Shown here piece by piece: positions 45,141 to 55,188 of a stretch of 64,000 nucleotides of DNA; within the stretch, counting starts at the first letter, position 1, and every line of letters starts with the position of its first letter. The notes beneath the pieces were generated by a model. That model saw only the letters and a list, made by a program, of their open reading frames with translations, was not told the DNA's origin and made no database searches. This stretch comes from Gemmatimonadota bacterium (GTDB taxonomy: Bacteria > Gemmatimonadota > Gemmatimonadetes > Gemmatimonadales > Gemmatimonadaceae), in the NCBI GenBank assembly GCA_021324775.1, contig JAJPIM010000018.1, positions 48,877 to 112,876 on the forward strand. Direction: 5' to 3'. The translations under genes and the position numbers were made by a program.

Positions 45141-47522
45141 ATGGTGCCCGTCGCGAGCGTCCCGAATGCCGATCAAGCGACTTCCGATCCGGCGGCTACA
45201 GTCGCCGGAGATCAGCAGGATGCGTCTCGTAGCAGCGCTCCTCCCGCCGCTGGGCAGTACGTCGAAGTCGCGCTCCCGCTGCCGCTCTTCCACCCATTTA
45301 CCTACGTGGTGGACGCGGCGCCCAGGCACCCGCTCGTCCCGGGCACACGGGTCGTCGTCCCGTTCCGGAATCGCAAAGCGATCGGCATCTGCGTGTCGGC
45401 CGGCTCGCCGCCACCTGCGCGCGGCATCGCCAAGGCCGTCCTCGATGTCCCCGACGCCGAACCTGCGCTCGACGGGCCGATGCTCGCGCTCTGCCGCTGG
45501 ATTGCGGATTATTACGCGGTGCCGCTCGGTGTCGCGCTCCGCAGCGCGCTCCCCGCCTTGCTGACGGGCGCCGCGGCACCCATCCCCGCGCGCAAGACGC
45601 ATCGGATCGCCGTGCTCGCCGAGGATGAGCCGTCGCTCCTCCTCCGCGACCAGCTCTTCGCCCGTGCGCCACGCCAGCGGGAGGTCGTCGACTATCTCGC
45701 CTCCGTCGGAGGGCGCAGCCCGGCCGATCACCTCACGAGCCATCTGGGCTGCTCGTCGTCGGTCGTTCGCGCGCTCGCGGACCGCGGGCTCGTACGCTTC
45801 GTGGACGAGGTGATCGAGCGGGATCCCTTCTCGAGCCGGGACCGGTCTCCCGTCGCGGATCACACGCCCACACCCGCACAGCGCGCCGCGATCGGCGCGC
45901 TCACCGCGGCGGCGCCGGGCGACGTGTGTCTGCTGCACGGCGTCACCGGCAGCGGCAAGACGCTCGTGTACATCGAGCTGCTTCGCGAGATCGTCGATCG
46001 CCGCGGGCAATCCGCGATTGTGCTCGTCCCCGAAATCGCGCTCACCCCGCAGACCGTCGACCGGTTTCGCGCCGTGTTCGGCGACCGGGTCGCGGTGCTG
46101 CACAGCGCGCTCAGCGACGGCGAGCGGTACGACGCGTGGCTTGCGCTCCGCTCCGGCACCAAGCGGATCGCGGTCGGCGCGCGGTCGGCGATCTTCGCTC
46201 CGCTCCGCCATCTGGGCGCGATCATCGTGGATGAGGAGCACGAGGCGAGCTACAAGCAGGGAGAATCGCCGCGATACCATGCCCGGGAGGTCGCGATCGT
46301 GCGGGCGCGTCACGCCGGCGCGCTCACGGTCCTCGGAAGCGCGACGCCAAGTCTGGAGTCGTGGAGCAATGCGGCGTCGGGCAAATACCGGCTGCTGGCG
46401 CTGCCCGATCGCGTCGCCGGCGGCCGCATGCCTTCGATGGAGGTCATCGATCTGCGTCGGCGTGGCCAGACGCCGTCACCGGCGCTCGCGGTTCCCGTGC
46501 CCACGGATCAATTCGGCTCGGTGATCAGCGCGCCACTCGAATCGGCGCTTCGCGAGACGCTCGCGCGCGGCGAGCAGAGCATCGTCCTGCTCAACCGGCG
46601 CGGATACGCGTCGTTCGTGCAGTGTGAGGCGTGCGGCGATGTCGCGACCTGCCCGCACTGTTCCATCACACTCACCTACCACCGCACGCCCGAGCGGCTG
46701 GTATGCCACTACTGCCAGCATCACGAAGCGCCGCACGCGGTCTGCCGCCGGTGTCGCGGGTCCACCCTGCGCCGCCGCGGCATGGGCACGCAGCAGGTCG
46801 AACGGCTGCTGGCCGAGCGTTTCCCGGCCGCCCGGCTCGCGCGGATGGATGTCGATACCACGAGCGGGAAGTGGGCGCACGCCGAGATTCTCGACCGCGT
46901 CGGGCGCGGCGAGGTGGACATCCTGCTCGGCACGCAGATGATCGCCAAAGGCCTCGATTTCGCGAACGTCACGCTGGTCGGCGTGATCGATGCGGATGTC
47001 GGCATCAACCTGCCCGACTTCCGGGCCTCGGAGCGATGCTTCCAGCTCCTGAGCCAGGTCGCGGGACGAGCCGGCCGCGGCCCCAAGGGCGGACGGGTGT
47101 TCATCCAGACCCGGCTCCCCGGCCATCATGCCGTGCAGTGTGCGGTGGCTCACGACTACGGGCGATTCGTGGCGACCGAGCTTGCGGGCCGGGCCACGCC
47201 GCCCTATCCGCCCGTCGCCCGGCTGGCCAACATCATCTTCAGCGGCACGAGCGAATCGGCCACTGCGGCGCTCGCGGAAGACGGCTCTGCGTGGGTGCGG
47301 CGGCTCATGGAGGCGCGGGAGATTCCCGGTATTCAGGTCATCGGGCCCGCGCCCTGCCCGGTGGAGCGCATCAAGAACCGCTGGCGATGGCACGTCCTCC
47401 TCAAGAGCCGGAACGCGGGCGCGCTCACGCGGGTCGGGCAGTACTTCGTCCGGCGATTCGCCGTACCCGCCCACGACGGGCTCCGTGTGGCATTCGACCG
47501 CGATCCTGTGGCGCTCCTCTGA
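45141..47522 (+). CDS. priA: Primosomal helicase PriA
   Basis: 793 residues. PriA restarts collapsed replication forks. The N-terminal fork-binding domain (YVEVALPLPLFHPFTYVV, VPGTRVVVPFRNRKAIGICV) is followed by a winged-helix part, helicase motifs GVTGSGKT (Walker A), IIVDEEHEASYKQ (motif II), VLGSATPSLES (III), then the eight-Cys zinc region (CEACGDVATCPHCS, CHYCQHHEAP, CRRCRGSTL) and IAKGLDFANVTLVGVIDAD, QVAGRAGRGPKGG. A ~40-residue Ala/Ser/Asp-rich N-terminal extension before the conserved start suggests that a later start may be used. The gene after it begins 20 bases on. Confidence 0.95.
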   Translation: MVPVASVPNADQATSDPAATVAGDQQDASRSSAPPAAGQYVEVALPLPLFHPFTYVVDAAPRHPLVPGTRVVVPFRNRKAIGICVSAGSPPPARGIAKAVLDVPDAEPALDGPMLALCRWIADYYAVPLGVALRSALPALLTGAAAPIPARKTHRIAVLAEDEPSLLLRDQLFARAPRQREVVDYLASVGGRSPADHLTSHLGCSSSVVRALADRGLVRFVDEVIERDPFSSRDRSPVADHTPTPAQRAAIGALTAAAPGDVCLLHGVTGSGKTLVYIELLREIVDRRGQSAIVLVPEIALTPQTVDRFRAVFGDRVAVLHSALSDGERYDAWLALRSGTKRIAVGARSAIFAPLRHLGAIIVDEEHEASYKQGESPRYHAREVAIVRARHAGALTVLGSATPSLESWSNAASGKYRLLALPDRVAGGRMPSMEVIDLRRRGQTPSPALAVPVPTDQFGSVISAPLESALRETLARGEQSIVLLNRRGYASFVQCEACGDVATCPHCSITLTYHRTPERLVCHYCQHHEAPHAVCRRCRGSTLRRRGMGTQQVERLLAERFPAARLARMDVDTTSGKWAHAEILDRVGRGEVDILLGTQMIAKGLDFANVTLVGVIDADVGINLPDFRASERCFQLLSQVAGRAGRGPKGGRVFIQTRLPGHHAVQCAVAHDYGRFVATELAGRATPPYPPVARLANIIFSGTSESATAALAEDGSAWVRRLMEAREIPGIQVIGPAPCPVERIKNRWRWHVLLKSRNAGALTRVGQYFVRRFAVPAHDGLRVAFDRDPVALL

Positions 47523-47544
47523 GGGCCCGGCCATTTTTCACGGG

Positions 47545-48684
47545 GTGACGACCTTCACGCACCCCGACTTCTCGGCCCCGCCCTTCGCCGGCGCCCCCGA
47601 CGCCGTATTTGTCCCCGCTCCGGCGGACGGCGTGCTCCCCGACGGCTTCTTCTCGACGACCAACATGCCCACCTACGTCCGCATCGCCGGGACGTGGCGG
47701 CTGCCGCGCGAGCCGCGGATGGACGGGGCGCTCGTGCTCGATGCGGCGGGCGAGCTGTGGGTCCGCGAGGGCCGGCGCGTCCGTGCGGGCGACCGCGTCG
47801 CCGTCGGCGCGGCAGAAGATGGGAGTACGGGGATCTTCGTCTACCTGCACGCTTTCGCCGGAGACGAGGAGGCGGGCGAGTTCAAGTTCATGACCAGCGA
47901 AGTCTCCCGCGAGAAGCCGATCGACTACGCGGAGATGGCGCGGCTGCTGATCGACGAGCGGGCGCGGGGCGGCTATCCGGTCTGGGTGACGGGCCCGGCG
48001 CTGGTGCACTCGCGGGCCAGAAGCGACATGGTGTGGTTCATCCGCCATGGATTCGTGGCGGCGCTCCTGGCCGGCAATGCGGTCGCGGTCCACGACATCG
48101 AGGCGTCGATCTTCGGCACGACCCTCGGTATGAGCGGCCGCGGCGAAGCGACGTCGGGCGGTCATGGGCTGCACATGCGCGCGATCAACAAAGTCCGTGG
48201 CGCGGGGTCGATCGCCGCGGCGGTCCGGCAGGGGATCATCACGGATGGGATCATGCACGCGTGCGTCGAGCAGAACGTACCGTTCGTGCTCACGGGGTCC
48301 ATCCGGGATGATGGACCGCTGCCCGATGTCATCACCGACGCCCTCGCGGGCCAGGATGCGATGAAGCGGCACACGACCCGGGCGACGATGGCGATCCTGA
48401 TCGCGACCGCGCTGCACGCGATCGCCACGGGCAACATGCTCCCGGCGTTCGTGACGGAGGCCGACGGCTCGCTCCGCGAGCTGAGCACGATCTGCGTGGA
48501 CTCCTCGGAGTTCGTGGTGAGCAAACTCAAGGATCGCGGCACGCACCAGGCGTTCGGCGTCGTGACCAATGCACAGGACTTCATGCACATCCTCCGGCTG
48601 TACGTGGAGCGCGAGCTCGATGCGCGCGGGATACCGGCCGACTCCGGGGCCGGCGCTTCCCCGGTCGTGGCGGTGGTGCGATGA
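47545..48684 (+). CDS. LOR/SDH-domain protein, ornithine cyclodeaminase-like (TIGR00300 group)
   Basis: 379 residues from GTG 47545. An N-terminal ~90-residue part (NMPTYVRIAGTWRLPREPRMDGALVL, VRAGDRVAVGAAED) precedes the LOR/SDH conserved domain: HIGGHGxx-like region GTTLGMSGRGEATSGGHGLHMRAINKV, IITDGIMHACVEQNVPFVLTGSIRDDGPLPDVITDA, TATAMILIATALHAIATGNMLPAFV-like stretch and CVDSSEFVVSKLKDRGTHQAFGVVTN. Proteins of this group include the NAD-dependent ornithine cyclodeaminase of methanogens and the C-terminal part of cyanobacterial AgrE. Here it may convert ornithine to proline, drawing on the pool used by argF. Its stop overlaps the next gene (ATGA). Confidence 0.75.
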   Translation: MTTFTHPDFSAPPFAGAPDAVFVPAPADGVLPDGFFSTTNMPTYVRIAGTWRLPREPRMDGALVLDAAGELWVREGRRVRAGDRVAVGAAEDGSTGIFVYLHAFAGDEEAGEFKFMTSEVSREKPIDYAEMARLLIDERARGGYPVWVTGPALVHSRARSDMVWFIRHGFVAALLAGNAVAVHDIEASIFGTTLGMSGRGEATSGGHGLHMRAINKVRGAGSIAAAVRQGIITDGIMHACVEQNVPFVLTGSIRDDGPLPDVITDALAGQDAMKRHTTRATMAILIATALHAIATGNMLPAFVTEADGSLRELSTICVDSSEFVVSKLKDRGTHQAFGVVTNAQDFMHILRLYVERELDARGIPADSGAGASPVVAVVR

Positions 48685-49130
48685 CGGGCGGCGGGATGCG
48701 ACCCAGTGACGACGCGCAGGAGACGGAGGAGCGTTTCGTGCGCGCGATCGCGGAGCACGTGCCGATGGAGCGGGTGGCGGAGGTCTATCTCTTCCCGCCT
48801 CTTCGCCAGGGCCCCATCGAGAGCGGCGTGGCCGTCCTCGCGGTCATCGATCCGGTGACCGATACGACGGCCGGCGCGGAGGCCGTCGACGGCCGGCATG
48901 TGGTGTACACGGCGACCTATCGCCATACGCGCAAGGGTCCGGACCGGGGGACATGGTCGGTGGACGTGGTGGCGCAGGCGGATGCGCCGCTCGATGCGGT
49001 GGCCGCGGCGATACGGGGCGTGCATCGGCGCACGGGTGATGGCGACGGCGCGGAAGCGGACCGGATGAGCGGATCGCAGTTTCGCGCGTTGATCGCGGAC
49101 GCGCCGCCGCCGGCAGAAGACGCCGGGTAG
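48681..49130 (+). CDS. Hypothetical protein coupled to the LOR/SDH gene
   Basis: 149 residues starting at an ATG overlapping the previous TGA. Motifs: ERFVRAIAEHVPMERVAEVYLFPPLRQGPIESGVAVLAVI, VYTATYRHTRKGPDRGTWSVDVVAQADAPLDAV and a flexible tail. Cytosolic, alpha/beta. The overlap suggests a partner of the enzyme before it. I do not recognise the family. Confidence 0.6.
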   Translation: MTGGGMRPSDDAQETEERFVRAIAEHVPMERVAEVYLFPPLRQGPIESGVAVLAVIDPVTDTTAGAEAVDGRHVVYTATYRHTRKGPDRGTWSVDVVAQADAPLDAVAAAIRGVHRRTGDGDGAEADRMSGSQFRALIADAPPPAEDAG

Positions 49131-49139
49131 TTCGCCGCG

Positions 49140-50927
49140 CTAGGCGGCCGACGCCGTCTCGCTCGGACGGAGCGGCGGGCTGGGCACCGGCTCGTCCATC
49201 GCCTCGAGGGGCGGGGGAGATGGCACCCGATAAGGCAGCATGATCACGCGGTGGATATCGCGGGCATCGTCGAGGACGGCATCGTGCACGCGGAGCCATC
49301 GGGGTGCGATCAGGAAGGGTAGGGTCTGATCGCCGCCGAAGCTGCCGTGCGCGCCCACCTGGTCGTCGAAGGAGACGATCCGGTATCCGTCGAACGCGCC
49401 GATGAGCACGAGATCGCCTCCGTTCGGCTGGCGGACCAGCGATTCGATGGCGCGGATGGTGCGCTCGTCGGGGCGGTAGATCGCGAGCGGATTCACGCCC
49501 GCCGTGACATCGGTCTGTCCATCGCGGATGCGGGCGCGCCCCAGGCGGCTCTCGACGTGGACTGATTCGCCGGCGCGCGTCGCGATGAGGCCGATTCCGG
49601 GGTGGGCGAGCAGGTCGGTGTACAGGGTCACCCGCCGCGGGTCGCGCGCGAGGTCGGCGCGCTGCAGCGGCCGCGGGTCGTCGGCGAAGTACAACTGCGC
49701 GAGGCAGGAGCTGTACGTCACCACCACATTGTGGCGCGCATCCACCCGGTATTTCTCCGGCACGATGATCTCCCGGAGGCCGTAGTGGCGGCGCAGCCAG
49801 TCCCGGACGCGGCCGATTGTCCGGCGCACGTGACCGTAGGACGGAGGCGCCACGAGCGCGGCCGCGTCGAGGATCTGGGGCCCCGCGTCGGCGTACTCGC
49901 TGTCCTCGGCGAAGCTGGCCATCGCCCGGAGGGGCTCCCCGGCGCCCGTTACGGGCTCGCCGCGCAGAATCCGCTCGACGGTCGCGCCCAGCGATTCATC
50001 GTACGCGACCCGGTAGCTGATCGCGGGCGTCATGCCGTGGTCCGACAGGATCACCACGTCGTAGCCGCGGCCCGCGGCCGATCGCGTCATGCGGAGAAGC
50101 TCCGCGATGCGCGCATCGGTGCGCTTCAGATCGCCGAGCGCCTGACGGCTCCGCGGCCCGAAGTGATGTCCCAGCTCATCGTATTGCATGAACGTGCTGT
50201 AGATGATCGGGACGCCGAGGTAGAGGTCGAGCATGATCGCCATGGTCTGGAGTTCGCGCATGACGACGTTGCTGAGGATCCGGAGATACGGGAAGATCCC
50301 CTCGGCATGCGTGACCGACCCCGTAAGCTCTCCCCAGAGCCGTTCCCACTCCTCGCGCAGCCACTCGACGGCTGACTGCACCACCATGCGGATCATCCGG
50401 ATGGGATGGAACGCGATGAGCAGCGCCATTCGCGTGCCGCCCAGTCGCCGGTAGACCGACATCCGCTGCCGGGTCGCGACGGTGAACGCCGCTGTCTGCG
50501 CGTCGCCGTCGAGGAGATTCACATAGCTCGAGCCCCCGGCGAGCACGCCGGGCGAAACGATCCGGTCGCGGATGTACTGCACGCCTTCCGGCGCGTTGCA
50601 CGTCACGACCCGGCGGAGCGCCTTGTCGTAGAAGCGGAACGCGGGGATGCCGGCGTTCTCGCCATACAGGATCCCGGCCTGGCAGTACGGTGTCGCCGAG
50701 GGCAGTCCGCAGAACCAGCGGCGCAGATCCGTGTCGGTCTCGCGAAGCAGGCGCGCGATCGTCGGGCAGTAGCCCAACCGTATCGCCCGCCGGAGATCTC
50801 CATACGCGAGCGCGTCGATCTGCAGCGCGAGCAATCCCCGCCGGCCGTCGTGCGGGCGTTTCTCGCGCGCGAACGGGCGGTACTTGAGGCGGTAGTAGAA
50901 ACGCACCAGTGGTCCGGCCCGCGGCAT
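49140..50927 (-). CDS. Alkaline-phosphatase-superfamily (type I phosphodiesterase) protein
   Basis: 595 residues from ATG 50927. An N-terminal strand LLALQIDALAYGDLRRAI carries the first metal Asp, and FCGLPSATPYCQAGILYGENAGIP resembles the nucleophile loop with Thr. Later: FMQYDELGHHFGPRS (Asp/His metal ligands), VVILSDHGMTP (D-H-G) and GAHGSFGGDQTLPFLIAP (last His). This is the pattern of phosphodiesterase/nucleotide pyrophosphatase and phosphoglycerol transferase relatives. No signal peptide is clear. The receiver gene starts just upstream on the same strand, 32 bases away, so an operon is likely. Confidence 0.7.
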   Translation of the reverse strand: MPRAGPLVRFYYRLKYRPFAREKRPHDGRRGLLALQIDALAYGDLRRAIRLGYCPTIARLLRETDTDLRRWFCGLPSATPYCQAGILYGENAGIPAFRFYDKALRRVVTCNAPEGVQYIRDRIVSPGVLAGGSSYVNLLDGDAQTAAFTVATRQRMSVYRRLGGTRMALLIAFHPIRMIRMVVQSAVEWLREEWERLWGELTGSVTHAEGIFPYLRILSNVVMRELQTMAIMLDLYLGVPIIYSTFMQYDELGHHFGPRSRQALGDLKRTDARIAELLRMTRSAAGRGYDVVILSDHGMTPAISYRVAYDESLGATVERILRGEPVTGAGEPLRAMASFAEDSEYADAGPQILDAAALVAPPSYGHVRRTIGRVRDWLRRHYGLREIIVPEKYRVDARHNVVVTYSSCLAQLYFADDPRPLQRADLARDPRRVTLYTDLLAHPGIGLIATRAGESVHVESRLGRARIRDGQTDVTAGVNPLAIYRPDERTIRAIESLVRQPNGGDLVLIGAFDGYRIVSFDDQVGAHGSFGGDQTLPFLIAPRWLRVHDAVLDDARDIHRVIMLPYRVPSPPPLEAMDEPVPSPPLRPSETASAA

Positions 50928-50959
50928 TTTCCGCCGCTCCACGAAGCCGGCGTCCGGGG

Positions 50960-51358
50960 CTACACCCACGCAGAGACCCGGGCGAGCAGCTCTCGTGGCA
51001 TGACGGGTTTGAGGATCACGTCCACGCATCCCGCACTGCGGCACTTCGCCATGAGCGCACTGTCGTCATGCCCGGTGAGGGCGACCGTGGCTTGCGGCGA
51101 GGTGCCAGCGGCCGCGGTCTGCGCGAGGACATCGAACCCGTCGCCGTCGGGCAGCGTGAGGTCCAGCAGCATCAGTTGCGGCGGCTTGCCGGCGCATTCG
51201 CGGACGGCTGCCGCCACCGACGCGGCCAGCCGCGGGTGGTGGCCGGCGGCCTCGAAGATGAGCCGGAGCGCGTCGGCCGCCAGCGGATGATCCTCGACGA
51301 TGAGGACATCGACGGGGATCTCGGCCCGGGGGAGCCGACCACTCGCTGATACGCTCAC
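50960..51358 (-). CDS. Stand-alone response-regulator receiver domain
   Basis: 132 residues, a single receiver: VLIVEDHPLAADALRLIFEAAGH (acidic pair), MLLDLTLPDGDGFDVL (phospho-acceptor Asp), VALTGHDD (Thr) and VILKPVMPRELL (Lys). No output domain. The start overlaps the ABC transporter stop by four bases. No histidine kinase is in the window. It may pass a signal to the phosphodiesterase-like protein or another partner. Confidence 0.85.
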   Translation of the reverse strand: MSVSASGRLPRAEIPVDVLIVEDHPLAADALRLIFEAAGHHPRLAASVAAAVRECAGKPPQLMLLDLTLPDGDGFDVLAQTAAAGTSPQATVALTGHDDSALMAKCRSAGCVDVILKPVMPRELLARVSAWV

Positions 51359-53298
51359 GCGGCGTCACGCTCGATGGCATCCATGAGTTGCTGCCGGCGG
51401 AGCAGCGCCCAATACCGCCCGCCCCTCGCGAGCAGTTCCTCATGGCGCCCCTGCTCGACCACCCTGCCGCCATCGAGCACGATGATCCACGTCGCATCGC
51501 GAATCGCGCTGATGCGGTGCGACGCGATGACGGCCGTCCGTCCCGACAAGGCGTGCCGCAGGCCGTGCAGAATCTCTGCCTCGGTGTGGGTATCGACGGC
51601 CGAAAGCGCATCGTCGAGCAGGACGATCGCCGGGCGGCGGGCGAGCGCGCGTGCGAGCGCAGCGCGCTGTTTCTGGCCGCCGGAGAGATTGATGCCCCGT
51701 TCGCCCAGCATGGTCTCGTACCCGCCGGGGAACTCGCCGACCGTCTCGTCGAGCTGGGCGACGCGGGCGGCCCAGCGCGGATCGTCCGGCTCGTTGCCGG
51801 TCGTCGGCCCGAGTCTGATCTCGGCCGTGCCGTCGCCATCGCTGTCACGGTCGGCGGATGCGGGCATCGTGGGCGCGGCATTGCGGCGTGAATCGTCGCG
51901 GCGGCCGTCGAGCCGCCCGTACTCGAGATTGGCGGCAATGGTATCGCTGAAGAGCAGACTCTCCTGAGGCACGGCGCCGATCTCGCGCCGGAGGGCGGCG
52001 ATTGGCAGCTCCGGGAGCGGCACCCCGTCGATCAGGACCTGTCCTTCCTGCGGGTCGAAGAGCCGGGGGATGAGATCGACGAGCGCGGTCTTGCCGCTCC
52101 CCGTCGCGCCGACGACGCCGAGCGTGGCGCCCGCGGGGAGTTTGAACGAGACGTCGCGCAGCACCCAGCGAACCGGGTCTCCCTCGGCCGCCGGATAATG
52201 GAATCCGACGCCGCGGAACTCGATCGACCGTCCGCCCCCGCCCGCCGCCAGTGGCGGCAGCGCTCGGGGATGCGCCGGATCCTTCAGCGCAGCCTGGGCG
52301 TTGAAGATGTCGTTGAGGCGGCTCATCGACGCAGCGCCGCGCTCGAACAGATTGATCACCCACCCGAGCGCGATCAATGGCCAGGTCAGGATGCCGAGGT
52401 ACAGGCCGAAGCCCACGAACTCGCCGAGGCTGATCGTGCCGCGCATTGCCAGCACGCCGCCCAGGCCGAGCACCGTGAGCGCGCCGAGCGCCGCGAGGAG
52501 CTGGAAGCCGGGATTCATCCCGCCGTACAGATACGCGAGCCGCATGTTGCGGCGGAGGTACTCGTCGTTGAGCGTCCCGAATCGCTCCAGCTCGGCGGGT
52601 TCCTGGCGGTACGCGCGCACGATGCGGGTGCCCGACAGATTCTCCTGCGCGAACGTCGTCATCGTCGAGAAGTGCGACTGCACGGCCTCGAACCGGTCGT
52701 GGATGACGCGGCCGAGGCGCACCATGATGGCGGGCAGCAGGAGCATCGGCAGGAGAGCGAGGCCGGTCAGCGAGACGCTGATCCGCAGCATGAACACGAT
52801 CGCGACGATGCCGCGGGCGATCGTGCCCACGAGATACATGATCGCCGGACCGGCGGCCATCCGCACCGCGCTCAGGTCGTTGGTGAGGCGGGCCATGATG
52901 TCGCCCGTCCGGGTGCGGCCGTAGTACTCGGCGTCCAGACCCTCGAGGTGCGCGAACAGCGCATTGCGCAGATCGTATTCCACATACCGGCTCGCGCCGT
53001 TCAGGAACTCGCGCATGGCGTACTGGTGGCTGCCGCCCAGGATCGCCGTCGTGACCATGAACGCGACCAGCATGTACACCCACCCGACGGGTGCGGCCGG
53101 GATCACGACGGCGGCGGAGTGATAGAACAGCGCGATGCCGACCGGCGGCTTCATCGCATCCACCGCCTGCGCGAGGAACCAGATGACGATGGATGGCGCC
53201 ATCGACGTCGACACGACGTACACCAGTCCCAGCGCGATGCGGCGCCGGTGGGGGCGGAGGTATGGCACGAGCGAGAGCAGGGATCGTATTCCAGTCAT
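51355..53298 (-). CDS. ABC exporter, fused permease-ATPase
   Basis: 647 residues. Six-helix permease domain (residues ~1-310; e.g. AVVIPAAPVGWVYMLVAFMVTTAIL, TISLGEFVGFGLYLGILTWPLIALG) with the intracellular loop ARLTNDLSAVRMAAGP, then an ATPase: Walker A GATGSGKTALVD, Q-loop AVPQESLLFSDTIAANL, signature LSGGQKQRAALARAL, Walker B IVLLDDALSAVD and H-loop IASHRIS. A ~45-residue Asp/Arg-rich insert lies between the Q-loop and signature. MsbA/lipid- or multidrug-type exporter; works as a homodimer. ATG 53298 (MTGIRSLLSLVPYLRPHRRR) chosen. Cotranscribed with the receiver gene. Confidence 0.88.
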   Translation of the reverse strand: MTGIRSLLSLVPYLRPHRRRIALGLVYVVSTSMAPSIVIWFLAQAVDAMKPPVGIALFYHSAAVVIPAAPVGWVYMLVAFMVTTAILGGSHQYAMREFLNGASRYVEYDLRNALFAHLEGLDAEYYGRTRTGDIMARLTNDLSAVRMAAGPAIMYLVGTIARGIVAIVFMLRISVSLTGLALLPMLLLPAIMVRLGRVIHDRFEAVQSHFSTMTTFAQENLSGTRIVRAYRQEPAELERFGTLNDEYLRRNMRLAYLYGGMNPGFQLLAALGALTVLGLGGVLAMRGTISLGEFVGFGLYLGILTWPLIALGWVINLFERGAASMSRLNDIFNAQAALKDPAHPRALPPLAAGGGGRSIEFRGVGFHYPAAEGDPVRWVLRDVSFKLPAGATLGVVGATGSGKTALVDLIPRLFDPQEGQVLIDGVPLPELPIAALRREIGAVPQESLLFSDTIAANLEYGRLDGRRDDSRRNAAPTMPASADRDSDGDGTAEIRLGPTTGNEPDDPRWAARVAQLDETVGEFPGGYETMLGERGINLSGGQKQRAALARALARRPAIVLLDDALSAVDTHTEAEILHGLRHALSGRTAVIASHRISAIRDATWIIVLDGGRVVEQGRHEELLARGGRYWALLRRQQLMDAIERDAA

Positions 53299-53335
53299 GG
53301 CTGCTCGCCGGTTCGCCGATGGTTCTCGGGCGTGG

Positions 53336-55162
53336 CTAGTATCCTGCCGCTCCACCGGTCGCCCGCGGATCCACGGCACCGGCGTAACCGCCGGGCACGC
53401 GCATCACGGCCGCGCAGGTGCCGGTTGCCTGTCCTTCTCCCAATGTATAGCCCATTGCCGCGAGGCTGTCGCGCACGGCCTGGGTGAGACCGTTGCGCTC
53501 GTATCGCAACTGGTCCGGAATCGCCTGGTGATGAATCCGCGGTGCCGCGAGCGCGTCCGCGAGGTCCATGTGATAGTCGATCGTGTTCAGAATCACCTCG
53601 GCCGTGCTCGTGATGATCCGCGGGCCGCCGCGGCCGCCGGTGACGAGGAACAGCTGGCCGCCGGGGTCGAGCACGATCGTGGGGGCCATGGAGCTCAGCA
53701 TGCGCTTGCCCGGCGCGATCGCGTTCTGCGGGCCCTCGACGAGGCCGAACTGGTTCGGCAATCCGGGGTGCGCCGCGAAGTCGTCCATCTCGTCGTTGAG
53801 AAAGAAGCCGGCGCCACGGACGAAGACGCCCGATCCATACAGGTCGTTGAGCGTCGTGGTGGTCGCGACCGCGTTGCCATCGGCATCGACCACCGAGTAA
53901 TGCGTCGTCTGCGATCCCTCGGGCACCGTGGTGGCCAGCCGGCTCGTGGGTTGCGCGTGGTCCGCCATGGTGCTCCGGACCTCGTGCGCGTACGGCTTAC
54001 CCGTGAGGCGCGCCACCGGGACCTCGACGAACGCCGGGTCGCCCAGCTTGCCGTTGCGGTCGATGAACGCGCGCTGGAAGGCGTCGGTCAGCTCGTGGGC
54101 ATACGCCGCCGTGCCGAACGGTGGCAGCGACGGATAGGTCTCGAGGATGTTGAGGGCCTCGATGATCGTGACACCTCCCGACGACGGCGGTGGCATCGTG
54201 TACAGCGTGTACCCGCGATAGGTCGATGCCAGCGGTACCCGCCGGACGGCGGTGTAGCGGGCGAGATCCTCGCGCGTGATGATCCCGCCGTCGTTGCGCA
54301 TCTCTTCCGCGATCGCGTCGGCGATCGGCCCATGATAGAACGCGTCCGGCCCATCGCTGGCGATCAGCGCGAGCGTGCGCGCGAGGGCCGGCTGGGTGAA
54401 CCGCGTGCCGGGGGCCGGCGCTTCGCCGTATGGCAGGAACACACTCGCGCCGGCGTACGGGGCGATCCGGCCGCGTGCGTGCGCGACGGACAGGGAGAAC
54501 GCCGAATCAGCGACGAAGCCATCGCGCGCGAGGCGGATCGCGGGCGCCATCACCTCGCGGAGCGGAAGCCGGCCGAACGTCTTCGAGGCGGCCGCGAGTC
54601 CGGCGACGGCGCCGGGCACGCCGACCGCCAGCGGACCCACGACGCTCTCCGTCCCCGTCGTGCCATCGGAATGCGCGTACATGGTGGCCGTCGCGGCGAG
54701 TGGCGCGACCTCGCGATAGTCGAACGCCGCGCTCCGGCCATCGGCCATGCGGATCACCATGAACCCGCCACCGCCGATGTTGCCGGCTTCTGGCAGCGTG
54801 ACGGCGAGCGCGAATCCCACCGCGACGGCCGCATCCACCGCGTTGCCACCTTTGCGCAGCACCTCGACACCCGCTTCACTGGCGAGCTCGCTGTTGCTCG
54901 CGATCATCGCGTGGGCGGCAATCGTCGCAGGCTTGCCCGCGGCGAAACGCCAGTCCGCCGGGAACGTGGCGGCCGCGCGGGCGGGGATGGCGCTCGCGGC
55001 TCCGCCAGCCGCGGCGTGCTGGGACGCGGGTGCGGGCGCGCCGTGGGTTGCGCTGGAGTGGCATCCCTGCGCCGCCAGTACGAGCGCGAGTCCCGCCGCG
55101 ACGCACACCGCCGGCATGGCCGCGCCCGGCGAACGTGCGCTTTCCTTGCGGTGTGCATTCAT
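53336..55162 (-). CDS. ggt: Gamma-glutamyltransferase, lipoprotein type
   Basis: 608 residues. Lipobox LVLAAQGC near residue 34. GGT hydrolyses glutathione and other gamma-glutamyl compounds in the periplasm after self-cleavage. Markers: [52 protein letters not shown], the cleavage/nucleophile Thr in [43 protein letters not shown]. Full length. It ends 37 bases upstream of the ABC gene start, on the same strand, and may share its transcript. Divergent from murQ. Confidence 0.92.
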   Translation of the reverse strand: MNAHRKESARSPGAAMPAVCVAAGLALVLAAQGCHSSATHGAPAPASQHAAAGGAASAIPARAAATFPADWRFAAGKPATIAAHAMIASNSELASEAGVEVLRKGGNAVDAAVAVGFALAVTLPEAGNIGGGGFMVIRMADGRSAAFDYREVAPLAATATMYAHSDGTTGTESVVGPLAVGVPGAVAGLAAASKTFGRLPLREVMAPAIRLARDGFVADSAFSLSVAHARGRIAPYAGASVFLPYGEAPAPGTRFTQPALARTLALIASDGPDAFYHGPIADAIAEEMRNDGGIITREDLARYTAVRRVPLASTYRGYTLYTMPPPSSGGVTIIEALNILETYPSLPPFGTAAYAHELTDAFQRAFIDRNGKLGDPAFVEVPVARLTGKPYAHEVRSTMADHAQPTSRLATTVPEGSQTTHYSVVDADGNAVATTTTLNDLYGSGVFVRGAGFFLNDEMDDFAAHPGLPNQFGLVEGPQNAIAPGKRMLSSMAPTIVLDPGGQLFLVTGGRGGPRIITSTAEVILNTIDYHMDLADALAAPRIHHQAIPDQLRYERNGLTQAVRDSLAAMGYTLGEGQATGTCAAVMRVPGGYAGAVDPRATGGAAGY

Positions 55163-55188
55163 CGTCCGGTAAGTTAGCCCAGACGCCG

